Assembly (NCBI RefSeq): GCF_018332715.1
Contig: NZ_BOQP01000049.1
Coordinates: 62,001-126,000, forward strand
Direction: 5' to 3'
Source of the DNA: Winogradskya consettensis
GTDB lineage: Bacteria; Actinomycetota; Actinomycetes; Mycobacteriales; Micromonosporaceae
Length of the DNA: 64,000 bases
Position 1 is the stretch's first letter; every line of letters begins with the position of its first letter. A model generated the notes under the pieces. The model ran no database searches. It was given only the letters and a program-made list of their open reading frames with translations, and was not told the origin of the DNA. Shown piece after piece: positions 52,857 through 61,354 of the stretch. A program made the translations under genes and the position numbers.

Positions 52857-53471
52857 ATGACGCACCGCAAGCGCTGGCTGCTGCTCCTGGCACCCCTGCT
52901 GCTCACCGGCTGCGGCGTGCTGACCGGCTCGTCGGCCACCACGCCGGGCAGCGGCACGACCGGCAGCGCATCCGGGAGCACCAACCCCGGCCAGCCCTTC
53001 CTGGTCATCGCCCGGGGCAGCGCCACGCCGACCCCCACCCCGAGCAGCGGCGTCCCGCCCTACCCGATCCCCACGGCAACGGGCTTCCTCCCGATCACCG
53101 GTGGCGGCGCCCGGGTCACCCCGACCCCCACCTGCGGCCTGGACACCGTCAACTTCTCCCGGATCAACTCGCTCACCGTCGTGCCGGGCACCACCAGCGC
53201 GACCGCGACCTGGTACGACGTCGGCGGCTACAACCTCGTCGAATACCGCCTCACCGCGATCAGCCAGGACCTCGTCCACGGCCCCCAGCGCGACGTCGGC
53301 TGGAAGGTCGTCAAGCCCTCGACCGCCTGCGGCCCGATGACCGCCACCATCACCGGCCTCGACCGCACCACCAACTACGTCTTCTCCCTGGACGGCGTCG
53401 TGGTCCGCCGCAGCGGCGACGGCACCCACGCCGGCACGCTCTTCCGTTCCGGCGTGATCAGGACCAAGTGA
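52857..53471 (+). CDS. Lipoprotein with fibronectin-III-like domain
   Basis: A 204-residue secreted lipoprotein. The signal peptide ends in the lipobox LLTGC (lipidated Cys at about 19). A Ser/Thr/Gly/Pro-rich linker (20-90, with PTPTPSSGVPPYPIPT) projects a C-terminal beta domain (about 92-204), which has the spacing of a fibronectin-III fold: SLTVVPGTTSATATWYDVGG, then YRLTAISQDL and ATITGLDRTTNYVFSLDGVV. Function unknown; cell-surface binding is likely. The 3' end overlaps the convergent SDR gene by 14 bp. Confidence 0.88.
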   Translation: MTHRKRWLLLLAPLLLTGCGVLTGSSATTPGSGTTGSASGSTNPGQPFLVIARGSATPTPTPSSGVPPYPIPTATGFLPITGGGARVTPTPTCGLDTVNFSRINSLTVVPGTTSATATWYDVGGYNLVEYRLTAISQDLVHGPQRDVGWKVVKPSTACGPMTATITGLDRTTNYVFSLDGVVVRRSGDGTHAGTLFRSGVIRTK

Positions 53472-54291
53472 CCTCCGGCCGGTAACCCTGGGCGCGGGCC
53501 CTGCCGATATCGAGGACCATGCCGTCGGTCAACTGATCAACGGCATAGCGGCTCAGCGTCGGGGAGACCTGAGCGAGGCCCCGGACCACCCCGGCAGGAA
53601 GATGCCTCACGGGTACGCCCAGAGCCCGCCCGATCACGTCATCACGCCGGTAGGGCTCCGCGTCCGCGATGTTGTAGGCGCCTCCGGGCCAGGTCAACGC
53701 CGCCAGACAGGCCGCCGCGAGATTCTCCACCGCCGTCAGGCTCATCGCGACATCCGGCCCGGGCAACCAGGCCCGCCCCGCCCGCACCACCCTGCGCAGC
53801 CGCGGCAGCAGATGCCGATCACCGTCGCCGTAGACCGCCCGAGGCCGCAGAACCACAGCCCCTGCCGCCAGCGCCAGCCTCTCCCCGGCGGCTTTCGTCC
53901 TTCCGTACGCGCTGAGCTGCCCATCCCTCGGATGCCCCTCACCCACCGCGCCGGCGTAAGGCCCCGGCCGGTAGACACTCGCGCTGCTCACCCACACGAC
54001 AGGAATCCCCGCAGCAGCCGCGAACAGCCGCTCGGTCCCGTCGACATTCACCGCCCGGTACGCGGCCTCGATCTCGCGCCCGGCCCGCGGATCACCCACA
54101 GCAGCCGCCAGATGCAACACGGCGTCGACCCCCTCGATCACCGGCTGCTCGCGGCTCGCATCCCAGGACACGTGCACGCCCACCGGCCCGGGACGCCGCC
54201 CCAGACAAACCACGTCGTGCCCACCGGCGTCCGCGAGCCGTGCCACCGCCGCACCACAGAACCCCGATGCCCCCGTCACCGCGACCCTCAC
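53458..54291 (-). CDS. NAD(P)-dependent epimerase/dehydratase (extended SDR, OleD-like position)
   Basis: A 277-residue extended short-chain dehydrogenase. The cofactor site is VAVTGASGFCGAAVARL, the active site has SSASVYRPG and then YGRTKAAGER (YxxxK), and the C-terminal substrate domain is short. It is the last gene of the minus-strand set that starts with the ketosynthase, separated from the P450 by 90 bp of tandem repeat. In Ole-type pathways the SDR OleD reduces the beta-keto group of the condensed acyl chain; that role is an inference from gene company. Related members also act as sugar epimerases or sterol dehydrogenases. Confidence 0.85.
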   Translation of the reverse strand: MRVAVTGASGFCGAAVARLADAGGHDVVCLGRRPGPVGVHVSWDASREQPVIEGVDAVLHLAAAVGDPRAGREIEAAYRAVNVDGTERLFAAAAGIPVVWVSSASVYRPGPYAGAVGEGHPRDGQLSAYGRTKAAGERLALAAGAVVLRPRAVYGDGDRHLLPRLRRVVRAGRAWLPGPDVAMSLTAVENLAAACLAALTWPGGAYNIADAEPYRRDDVIGRALGVPVRHLPAGVVRGLAQVSPTLSRYAVDQLTDGMVLDIGRARAQGYRPEVTWS

Positions 54292-54310
54292 GCCCTGCCC
54301 GCCCTGTGCG

Positions 54311-54412
54311 CCCTCAAGCCTTGCCCGCCCTCAAGCCCTGCCCGCCCTCGTGCCCTGGCTGTCCTCATGCTCTGCCCGCCCTCAAGCCTTGGCCGCCCTC
54401 AAGCCTTGGCCG
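54311..54412. repeat. 17-bp tandem repeat array (6 copies) spanning the P450 3' end
   Basis: The unit CCCTCAAGCCTTGCCCG repeats at exactly 17-bp spacing with starts at 54311, 54328, 54345, 54362, 54379 and 54396. Copies differ by a few bases. The array runs from the SDR promoter side into the last ten codons and stop of the P450 gene, so that the C-terminal GGQGLRAAKA is repeat-encoded. Confidence 0.88.
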
Positions 54413-55503
54413 CCCGCACGGGTGGGTCCGGCCTCGATGATCAACGATCGCCAGGCGGGCAGCGCGGCCTTGCGATCCGCCCGGGCCCGCACCACCCGCG
54501 GCTCGTGGACCGCCAGAGCCCGCAGGAAATCCCCGAGCTGGGTACGCGCGAGCCGCGCCCCCGGACAGGCGTGCGTCCCGACCCCGAAAGCCAGCTGGGC
54601 GATCTGCGCGGAAGCGGGCCGAGCCGGGTCGGGATCGCGACAGTGTGCGTCGAGCGCATGCCGGGCGACCAGCAACATCCGATCCCCGGCCCGCACCGGG
54701 CAGCCCCCGGGCAGCTCACCGTCCGCCGCCGCGACCCGGGGCAGCAGCGGGGTGGGCGCGGTGACCCGGAGCAGTTCGTCGGCGAGGGCGGGGCTGTCGG
54801 CGTACCCCCAGAGGTTTGCATCCGCGGCCCAGGCAGCGGCTCGCGGCAGCGCGGCAACCGTCGTCGTGATCGCGGCCACCGCGAGCATCACCGCAAGCCC
54901 GGCCCCCGCCCCGCCCTCGCGCGCAACCAGCGTCGACAACCGGGCAGCAGCTTCTTCAGCCCGGCGGCCGGTGCCAGGTGCTCGGGGGCCGGGAAGGTGG
55001 GCCCGGGCGGCAGCGGCGGCGGCCTCCTGGGTGGCGGCGGCGAGTCGCAGCGGGTCGATGTCGAGTTCGAGCAGGGCGGTGGCGGTGGCTCCGGCGACCT
55101 CCGCGGCGATCGGAACGAGGTCCAACGGGTGGCCGTGGGCCAGCGGACGTAGGCGTTGCTCGAACAGCTCGGTCCAGATCGGACGCAGGCGGGCGACTCC
55201 CGCGGCCCCGAGCAGCTCCGCGGTGTCGCGGCGGGACCGGCGGTGGGTGTCGCCCTGCTGGTCGAAGAGCAGGTCGCCGCCGGTGAGCCGGCCCGCCGCG
55301 CCGCCGGTAGTGCCCGGTGCGGTCCGGTCCAGCGGGATCCGGGTCAGCGCGGCGACAAAAGCCTCCCGGTCATGGACGAGCACGGTGCCGCCCAGCCGCA
55401 GCGCGCGTCGTCGGCGGGTGGCCGCGAGCAGGGCGAACAGCACCGGATGGCTGCCCAGGTAGACCCGGCGGTCGCGGGTGCGGGCCGGTGAGTACGCCCT
55501 CAT
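54382..55503 (-). CDS. Cytochrome P450 (short, unusual I-helix)
   Basis: A 373-residue P450, somewhat shorter than usual (about 400). The heme-binding motif is FGVGTHACPG with proximal C313, and the K-helix ExxR is present in ADELLRV. The I-helix, normally AGxDT or AGxET, reads AVAAITTT: the acidic residue is Ile while Thr is kept, which often means altered oxygen activation or use of peroxide. ATG 55503 overlaps the stop of the preceding glycosyltransferase gene (ATGA). It is likely to oxidise the product of the ketosynthase/ligase pathway. No ferredoxin or reductase gene is adjacent. Confidence 0.88.
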   Translation of the reverse strand: MRAYSPARTRDRRVYLGSHPVLFALLAATRRRRALRLGGTVLVHDREAFVAALTRIPLDRTAPGTTGGAAGRLTGGDLLFDQQGDTHRRSRRDTAELLGAAGVARLRPIWTELFEQRLRPLAHGHPLDLVPIAAEVAGATATALLELDIDPLRLAAATQEAAAAAARAHLPGPRAPGTGRRAEEAAARLSTLVAREGGAGAGLAVMLAVAAITTTVAALPRAAAWAADANLWGYADSPALADELLRVTAPTPLLPRVAAADGELPGGCPVRAGDRMLLVARHALDAHCRDPDPARPASAQIAQLAFGVGTHACPGARLARTQLGDFLRALAVHEPRVVRARADRKAALPAWRSLIIEAGPTRAGGQGLRAAKA

Positions 55504-56234
55504 CGGACGTGGACCTGGTGCGGGGCGGGGCGGTAGCGGCGGTCCCAGCTCCAGAGCAGGGTCCGGCGGGGGCCCCAGGCGCGCAGGCGGCGCAGGCTGG
55601 TCTCGACGACGAGGTTCTCCGCGCGGACGATCCGGGAACTGTGCCGGCGGGCGCGGTTGAGCAGGGTGACGTCCTCCGAGCCGGCGCGCAGTTCCTCGCG
55701 GGGCGTGCCGCCGCAGCGGTGGTAGAGCTCGGCGGTGATGGCGAGGTTGTGACCGTGGATCAGCACGTACGGCGTGCGCGCGGCCGGGTCGCGGTGCAGC
55801 CATCGGCCCGCGTGCGCGGCGGCGCGCACGACGGCCGGGTAGAGGTGCCGTTGGGCCCAGGTGGGATTTTCGTCGCTGCGGGGGATGCTGCGGCCGCAGG
55901 CCAGGTCGACGTGGTCCAGCAGGGTGCGGCCGGTCGCGGCCCAGTTGCGGGCAGGGAGACAGTCCGCGTCGGTACGCAGAAGCTTCGTCGCGCCGTGCTC
56001 CAGTGCGTACCTGAATCCGGTGTCGGCGGCAGTTCCCGCACCCGGCGCGGGCTCGGTGAGCACAACGACCTCGCCGGTGAAGCCGGCCGCGATCCTGGCC
56101 GTGCCGTCCGACGAGGCGTTGTCCACGACGACCAGGGTGAAGTCGGTGTCGGTCTGGGCGGCGAGCGCGTCGAGCAGGCCCGGCAGCAACCGGGCCTCGT
56201 CGAACGCGGGCACGATGACGGCGAGCGGCCTCAT
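55500..56234 (-). CDS. GT2 glycosyltransferase A of the ketosynthase cluster
   Basis: A 244-residue GT-A glycosyltransferase without membrane helices. It opens AVIVPAFDEARLLPGLLDAL, with VVDNASSDGT and the metal site RTDADCLP. GHNLAITAELYHRCGG is the acceptor-side helix. Its closest relative in the window is the second GT2 of the same cluster, with which it shares DALAAQTDT, RTDADCLP and the helix NxAITAELYxxCGG, so the two arose by duplication. Start and stop overlap its neighbours by four bases on both sides. Confidence 0.9.
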   Translation of the reverse strand: MRPLAVIVPAFDEARLLPGLLDALAAQTDTDFTLVVVDNASSDGTARIAAGFTGEVVVLTEPAPGAGTAADTGFRYALEHGATKLLRTDADCLPARNWAATGRTLLDHVDLACGRSIPRSDENPTWAQRHLYPAVVRAAAHAGRWLHRDPAARTPYVLIHGHNLAITAELYHRCGGTPREELRAGSEDVTLLNRARRHSSRIVRAENLVVETSLRRLRAWGPRRTLLWSWDRRYRPAPHQVHVR

Positions 56235-57667
56235 GACCCCGCCGCCAGCCGGGCCGCTGCTGCCCGGTCGGGTTTGCGGGAGCGGCCGGCCAGCGGGATG
56301 TCCGCCAGCAGCACCGCGTCGGGGCGGGCCGATCCCATCCTGCGCAGCGGCTCGCGCAACGCTGCCCGGACCTGCGCGGGCACGGCTCCGGCCGCCGGTT
56401 GCACGATGGCGACCACGCGTTCGTCGCCGTCACCCGCGGGGACTCCGACGATGACGGCGAGTTCGACGCCAGGGACGTGCAGGGCCGGCTCGTACAGGCC
56501 GGGGTAGATGTTCTCGGCGCCGCGCAGGATCATGTCCTTGGCGCGGCCGCCGAGCACGAGCCGGCCCGCGTCGAGACGCCCGATGTCGCCGGTGGTGATC
56601 CATTCCGCGGGTGCCGAGCCCAGGTAGCGGTCCGCGGCGTTCGGGCCGGCGAGCTGCACCTGCCCGTCGTCGCCGATCCGCGCCCGGACGCCCGGCAGCA
56701 GATCGCCGACCAGGTCGCCGTCGCCGGTGAAGGCGGACTTCGCCGTGGCTTCCACGACTGCGGCGGGGAAGACCTCGGTCAGCGCGTAGACGCCCCACGC
56801 CCGGTCGGCGCCGGACGCCCGGACCCGTTCCAGCAGGGTGGCGCTGACCGGTGCGGATCCGCTGTAGACCCGGCCGGTGAAGCGGGCACCGGCGGCGAGG
56901 GCGGCCCGCAGCTGCGGCGGTGTCAGATAGGTCGCCTGCGGGTTGAGCGTGGAGAGCTGCCGGGCCAATGCGGCAGGGCGCCGGGCGGGCAGCGCGACGG
57001 GTGCCTCCCCGGCGAGCGAGGGCACGAGGACGAAGAACGTGCCACCGAGCACCGGGCGACCGGGGCCGGGGCGGACGAGGTCGTGGACCACGCGCATCCC
57101 GGCGGTGATGCTCGCCCTGGTGTGCACCACCGCGCGGGGACTGCTGGTGGTTCCCGACGTGAACACGATCACCGCGTCCCCGTCGCCGTCGTGTCCCGGT
57201 GGGCGCGGCCCGGCGGCGGGTGCGAGGACGGGCGCGCTGCCGGGCAGGCGGCGGCCGATCGTCCGGGTCGGGGCCAGCTCCGCGAAGTCGGGCAGGGCGA
57301 GGCGGGCGCGGCGGGCCAGGGGAGCGGCCCAGCCGGCGACGGCCTGCGCTGCCGAGTCGGCGAGGACCAGCCTCGGGTCGGCGAGCCGCAAGCGGGCCAG
57401 GAGAACGTCCGGGCCGGCGGTCGGGTCCAGCACGGCGACCCGCAGACCCAGGTGGTACGCCGCCAGCATCGTTGCCAGCGAGCGAGGTCCCGGGCGCACG
57501 GCGAAACCGACCGTGTCCCCGGCTGCCAGGCCTTCGGCGTGCAGGGCGGCGGCATACCCGGTCACCAGGTCGGCCAGGTCGCCGCGGGAAGCAGGCGGGC
57601 GCCGTCCCGCGATGATGGCCGGCCGATTGTCGCCCGTGCGCAGGCCGGCGATCAGCTCGCCGATCAT
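56231..57667 (-). CDS. AMP-dependent acyl ligase (OleC-like)
   Basis: A 478-residue adenylate-forming enzyme. The phosphate-binding loop reads IVFTSGTTSSPRAVVHTRAS (usually TSGTTGxPK, so two positions differ). Further motifs are YSGSAPVS and WGVYALTEVFP, the A7-type TTGDIGRLDAG and GRAKDMILRGAENIYPGLYEP. The A10 Lys is in GRSRKPDRA. It is about 70-80 residues shorter than typical OleC (around 550). Such ligases activate fatty acids as acyl-AMP/CoA; OleC-type members close beta-lactones from beta-hydroxy acids. ATG 57667 overlaps the upstream stop (ATGA). Confidence 0.88.
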   Translation of the reverse strand: MIGELIAGLRTGDNRPAIIAGRRPPASRGDLADLVTGYAAALHAEGLAAGDTVGFAVRPGPRSLATMLAAYHLGLRVAVLDPTAGPDVLLARLRLADPRLVLADSAAQAVAGWAAPLARRARLALPDFAELAPTRTIGRRLPGSAPVLAPAAGPRPPGHDGDGDAVIVFTSGTTSSPRAVVHTRASITAGMRVVHDLVRPGPGRPVLGGTFFVLVPSLAGEAPVALPARRPAALARQLSTLNPQATYLTPPQLRAALAAGARFTGRVYSGSAPVSATLLERVRASGADRAWGVYALTEVFPAAVVEATAKSAFTGDGDLVGDLLPGVRARIGDDGQVQLAGPNAADRYLGSAPAEWITTGDIGRLDAGRLVLGGRAKDMILRGAENIYPGLYEPALHVPGVELAVIVGVPAGDGDERVVAIVQPAAGAVPAQVRAALREPLRRMGSARPDAVLLADIPLAGRSRKPDRAAAARLAAGS

Positions 57668-58395
57668 CGGGGGTCCGCCGTCAGTGCGCCGCTGCCCCGG
57701 TCCAGGTACCACTTGGCGGTGCCGCGGATGCCGTACGCGGCGAGCCTGCGGGTTGAATTCTCCACGACCATCGTGCGGCTGTGCCGGATCGCCGAGGTGG
57801 TCCGGCGTACCCGGTTCAGGAAGGTGCGGTCGGTCGGGGAGGGGCGCCGGGGCATGCCGCCGCAGGCACGATAGAGCTCGGCGGTGATCGCCATGTTGTT
57901 GCCGGCGTGCATCCGGTAGGGCGCGTGGAACTCCCCGGACCGGTGGGCCGGGCGCAGCCGTCCGAAGAACGCGGCCAGGGCGACCAGTACCCGGAACATT
58001 GCCCGGCCGGCGAGGCCGTGCTCGTCGCGGCGGGCGGTGATGCGGCCGCAGACCAGGCCCGCGCCGGTGGTCAGCTCCGATCGGGCCGCGGCGAGCCAGC
58101 CGGGGCGGGGGAGACAGTCGGCATCCGTACGCGCAAGCAGCGTCGCCCCGCGCTCCATCGCGTACCGGAATCCGGTGTCAACCGCACAGCCGACGCCCTT
58201 CTCCCGCTCGATCACGACGTGCGTCGGGAAGAGCGCGGAGAAGCCACGGGCGATCTCCGCCGTGCCGTCGGTCGAGCCGTTGTCCACCACCAGCAGCTCG
58301 AAGCCGGTGTCGGTCTGCGCGGCGAGCGCGTCGAGGGTCTGCCGGATCCGGGCCGCCTCGTTGTAGGCCGGCACGATCACCCACAGCGCCGTCAC
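57664..58395 (-). CDS. GT2 glycosyltransferase B of the ketosynthase cluster
   Basis: A 243-residue GT-A glycosyltransferase starting at GTG 58395, which overlaps the ketosynthase stop (GTGA), with GGAGGTG upstream. It reads LWVIVPAYNEAARIRQTLDAL, VVDNGSTDGT, then RTDADCLPRPGW and GNNMAITAELYRACGG. It is paralogous to the other GT2 of the cluster. Two related glycosyltransferases in one cluster suggest two sugars added in turn, or two acceptor positions. No sugar-nucleotide biosynthesis genes lie here. Confidence 0.9.
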   Translation of the reverse strand: MTALWVIVPAYNEAARIRQTLDALAAQTDTGFELLVVDNGSTDGTAEIARGFSALFPTHVVIEREKGVGCAVDTGFRYAMERGATLLARTDADCLPRPGWLAAARSELTTGAGLVCGRITARRDEHGLAGRAMFRVLVALAAFFGRLRPAHRSGEFHAPYRMHAGNNMAITAELYRACGGMPRRPSPTDRTFLNRVRRTTSAIRHSRTMVVENSTRRLAAYGIRGTAKWYLDRGSGALTADPR

Positions 58396-59405
58396 GCGGA
58401 CACCTCCCAGACCATGGTCATCAGGCTGACGCCACCGCCGAGCCCGACCATCAGCACCTTGTCGCCGCCGGTCAGCCGGGGGCGGACCCGGTCGAGCTGC
58501 ACCCCGAGGGTGGCGCTGGCCACATTTCCCAGCTCCGGCACTGTGATCACCAGCTTCTCCTCCGGTACGCCGACGATCTCCACGAACCGCCGCAGATAAG
58601 GCACGGTCACCTGGTGTACGAGCACGGCCGCGTAGTCGTCCCAGCCCAGGCCGGTGCGGTGCGCGACCCGTTCCAGCAGTCCCGCGCCGATCTTCTCGAA
58701 CACGCCGCTCAGCTTGGCGCCGTCGCCGGTGAAGTAGGTGTGCTCGTCGCCGCGCGGATGCCGGGAGCCGCCGCCGAAGATGCCGCCGACCGCCCAGTGC
58801 TCGGAGTGCGTCTCGCTGTCGACGTCCACGATCCCGCCCGTGGCGACCGGCTCGACCAGCACCGCGGCACCCGCGTCCCCGAACGTGTACCCGGCCAGCG
58901 CCGTCCGGGCCTGGGCCATCCCGTCGAGCCGGGGCCGCATCGCCCTCGTCGGCGTCTCCCCGGTGACGACCAGCGCCCGCCGCGCCCGCCCGGCCAGGAT
59001 CATCGCCCGGGCCAGGTCGATGCCGTTCAGGAAGCTGTTGCAGGCGTTCGTGACGTCGAGGGCATGCGCTCGGCTGCCCAGCGCCGCCTGCACGACGTGC
59101 GCGGTGGCCGGCTCGACCATGTCGCGGGTGGCGGAGGCGAAGAGCAGCAGGTCGATGTCGAGCGGGTCGAGGTCGGCCTCGGCCAGCACGGTACGGGCGG
59201 AGGCGATCGCCAGGCCGGAGGCGTACTCGTCATCGGCGGCCACCCGGCGGCGCTCGATGCCGGTCGCCCGGGCCATCATCCCGGTGGGCAGCGGCAGCCG
59301 GCTCGCGGCCGCCACCCGGGCCTGGAGCTCGTCGGTGGTCACCTCCCGCGGGGGCAGGAAGCTCGCGGCGGCGGTGATGCCGACCCTGGGCACGGTCAGG
59401 TTCAT
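58392..59405 (-). CDS. 3-oxoacyl-ACP synthase III family ketosynthase (FabH/OleA-like)
   Basis: A 337-residue thiolase-superfamily enzyme with complete catalytic triad: C122 in VTNACNSFLNG, H264 in VLVHQVTVPYL and N294 in LGNVASATLG. The C-terminal glycine-rich loop GLGGGVSLMT is typical of KAS III. The VTNACNSFLNGIDLA active-site helix resembles OleA more than housekeeping FabH, which has DVxAACAGF. It probably condenses acyl-CoA/ACP chains. It is the first gene of a six-gene minus-strand cluster whose next four genes are all joined by 4-bp overlaps. ATG 59405 has no strong ribosome site. Confidence 0.9.
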   Translation of the reverse strand: MNLTVPRVGITAAASFLPPREVTTDELQARVAAASRLPLPTGMMARATGIERRRVAADDEYASGLAIASARTVLAEADLDPLDIDLLLFASATRDMVEPATAHVVQAALGSRAHALDVTNACNSFLNGIDLARAMILAGRARRALVVTGETPTRAMRPRLDGMAQARTALAGYTFGDAGAAVLVEPVATGGIVDVDSETHSEHWAVGGIFGGGSRHPRGDEHTYFTGDGAKLSGVFEKIGAGLLERVAHRTGLGWDDYAAVLVHQVTVPYLRRFVEIVGVPEEKLVITVPELGNVASATLGVQLDRVRPRLTGGDKVLMVGLGGGVSLMTMVWEVSA

Positions 59406-59515
59406 GGCCGAAAGCTTGCTGGACCGCCGCGCCGATGGCTTGAGTAGGGCGACCTATTTTCGAGGGTGGGTTGCGCCACAGGCGGCGGTTCTCAGAGTTC
59501 TCTAAGCTCTGCGGC

Positions 59516-61090
59516 ATGGAAAGCATCGTCGAGACGGTCGTGCTCGTAGCGATATCCGTGCTCGGCGCGGCCTTCGCCCGCAGACTCGGCTTCATCGCGC
59601 CCCTGGTCCTGCTGGTCGGCGGGCTCGCGCTGTCGTACGTTCCCGGTATCCCCGAGGTCCACCTCGAGCCCGAGCTGGTGCTGATCGGCATCCTGCCCCC
59701 GCTGCTCTACGTGGCAGCCCTGCAGACCAACCTGGTCGCGTTCCGGCGTGCGCTGCGCCCGATCCTGCTGCTCGCCGTCGGGCTGGTGCTGCTGAGCTCG
59801 TTCGTGATCGGGCTCGTCATGCACGCCCTGCTGCCGGACGTGCCGTTCGCGGCCTGCGTGGCGCTCGGCGCGATCGTGGCCCCACCCGACGCGGTGTCGG
59901 CGACAGCGATCGCCCGGCGCATCGGCCTGCCCCGGCGGATGGTCACCATCCTGGAGGGCGAGAGCCTGCTCAACGACGCCACCGCACTGGTCACGGTCCG
60001 GATCGCGGTCAGTGCGCTGTCCGGCGTGGCGGTCGGGTTCTGGGAGATCACCGGGCAGGTCGCGCTCAAGGCCGGGGTCGGCGTGCTGCTCGGCCTCGTG
60101 CTCGCGGTCGGCGCCGCGTGGCTGCACAAACGGATCACCGACCCGCTGCTCGACGACGCGGTGTCGCTGCTCACGCCGTTCGTGGTCGTGATCATCGCCG
60201 AGGAGCTGCAGTCGTCCAGCGTCGTCGCGGTCGTGGTGGCCGGGCTCTACCTGGGCCACCGCATCCCCTACCTGCTCTCGGCCACGTCCCGGCTGCAGAT
60301 GGACGCCGTCTGGAAGCTCGTCAACTTCCTGCTGGAGGGCGTCGTCTTCCTGCTGGTCGGCCTGCAGTTGCGCGAGCTGATCGAGAACATCGAGACCGAC
60401 ATGGCCACGACGGTCCGGGTCACCCTCATCGTCTTCGTGGTCCTGGTCGCCGTCCGGTTCGTCTGGATGTATCCGGCCACCTATCTGGCCCGGCTCATCC
60501 CGCACATCCGCGCCAACGAGGAGCGGCCACCGATCGCCGTGCCCACGGTCCTGGCCTGGGCCGGGATGCGCGGCGTGGTCACCCTCGCCGCCGCGCTGAC
60601 CCTGCCGCCGAGCGCTGACGTGGTCGGCGGCGACTACCCGCGTGACCTGTTCGTCTTCGTCGCGTTCGCGATCATCGTGCTGACACTGCTGCTGCAGGGC
60701 ATGACCCTGCCGGCGCTGTCCCGGCGGCTCGGTGTGAGCGAGGACACCAGCACCGAGGACGCTCTCGCCGAGGCCAACGTGCAGCACGCCGCCAGCCGCG
60801 CCGCCCGGGAACGACTCGAGGCCCACGCCGACGGCGCTCCCGGTTCGGTGGTCGACCGGCTGCGCGCGCTGACCGACAGCCGATCCAACGGAGCCTGGGA
60901 ACGGCTGGGTAATCAGCAGATGGAGACCCCGTCGGCTGCATACGGCAGGCTCCGGCGGGAGATGATTACCGCCGAGCGGCACGTCTTCAAGATCGCCCGT
61001 AACGAGGGGCGCATCTCCGAAGAGGTGCTCAACCGCGCCCAGCGCGAGCTAGACCTGGAAGAGTCCCAGCTGACCCGGAGCGACGATTGA
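59516..61090 (+). CDS. CPA1-family Na+/H+ antiporter
   Basis: A 524-residue cation/proton antiporter with about 12 membrane helices. The conserved APPDAVSATAIARR and the ion-site GESLLNDATALVTVRIAV are present, with GMRGVVTLAAALTLP in a late helix. The cytosolic C-terminal part (about 415-524) is charged and helical (RAARERLEAHADG; RELDLEESQLTRSDD) and probably regulatory. ATG 59516 is used, and the leader is weak. The stop overlaps the TTG start of the UBP-type zinc-finger gene (TTGA), so the two are co-translated. It is divergent from the ketosynthase cluster (110 bp apart). Confidence 0.93.
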   Translation: MESIVETVVLVAISVLGAAFARRLGFIAPLVLLVGGLALSYVPGIPEVHLEPELVLIGILPPLLYVAALQTNLVAFRRALRPILLLAVGLVLLSSFVIGLVMHALLPDVPFAACVALGAIVAPPDAVSATAIARRIGLPRRMVTILEGESLLNDATALVTVRIAVSALSGVAVGFWEITGQVALKAGVGVLLGLVLAVGAAWLHKRITDPLLDDAVSLLTPFVVVIIAEELQSSSVVAVVVAGLYLGHRIPYLLSATSRLQMDAVWKLVNFLLEGVVFLLVGLQLRELIENIETDMATTVRVTLIVFVVLVAVRFVWMYPATYLARLIPHIRANEERPPIAVPTVLAWAGMRGVVTLAAALTLPPSADVVGGDYPRDLFVFVAFAIIVLTLLLQGMTLPALSRRLGVSEDTSTEDALAEANVQHAASRAARERLEAHADGAPGSVVDRLRALTDSRSNGAWERLGNQQMETPSAAYGRLRREMITAERHVFKIARNEGRISEEVLNRAQRELDLEESQLTRSDD

Positions 61091-61353
61091 CCTGCGTGCA
61101 CCTCAAGGAAGCGACCGAACCAACCCCCCTGGCACCGTACGGCGGCGGCTGCCCCGAATGCGTCCACGCCGGCCACCAGGACTGGGTGCACCTGCGCCTC
61201 TGCCTGGACTGCGGCTACGTCGGCTGCTGTGACTCGTCACCGCGCCGGCACATGTCGGCGCACCACGACGAGACCGGCCACCCCGCGATGCGCTCGTACG
61301 AACCGAGCGAGAACTGGAAGTGGTGCTTCGTGGACGACCTGCTGGGCGCCTGA
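61087..61353 (+). CDS. UBP-type zinc-finger protein
   Basis: An 88-residue protein starting at TTG 61087 that overlaps the antiporter stop by four bases. It has the ubiquitin-hydrolase-type zinc finger with conserved Cys and His: GCPECVHAGHQDWVHLRLCL, then CGYVGCCDSS and HMSAHHDETGHPAMRSYEPS, ending WKWCFVDD. In eukaryotes this fold binds the C-terminus of ubiquitin. In actinobacteria such proteins are often next to Na+/H+ antiporters or redox genes, and their ligand is unknown. The co-translation suggests a regulatory or redox role for the antiporter. Confidence 0.92.
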   Translation: MTCVHLKEATEPTPLAPYGGGCPECVHAGHQDWVHLRLCLDCGYVGCCDSSPRRHMSAHHDETGHPAMRSYEPSENWKWCFVDDLLGA

Positions 61354-61354
61354 C

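Noticed and set aside
53458..54291. SDR as a separate sugar epimerase unrelated to the ketosynthase cluster
   Set aside because: Kept with the cluster because it is co-directional and only 90 bp away, but the repeat-filled gap means separate transcription is still possible.
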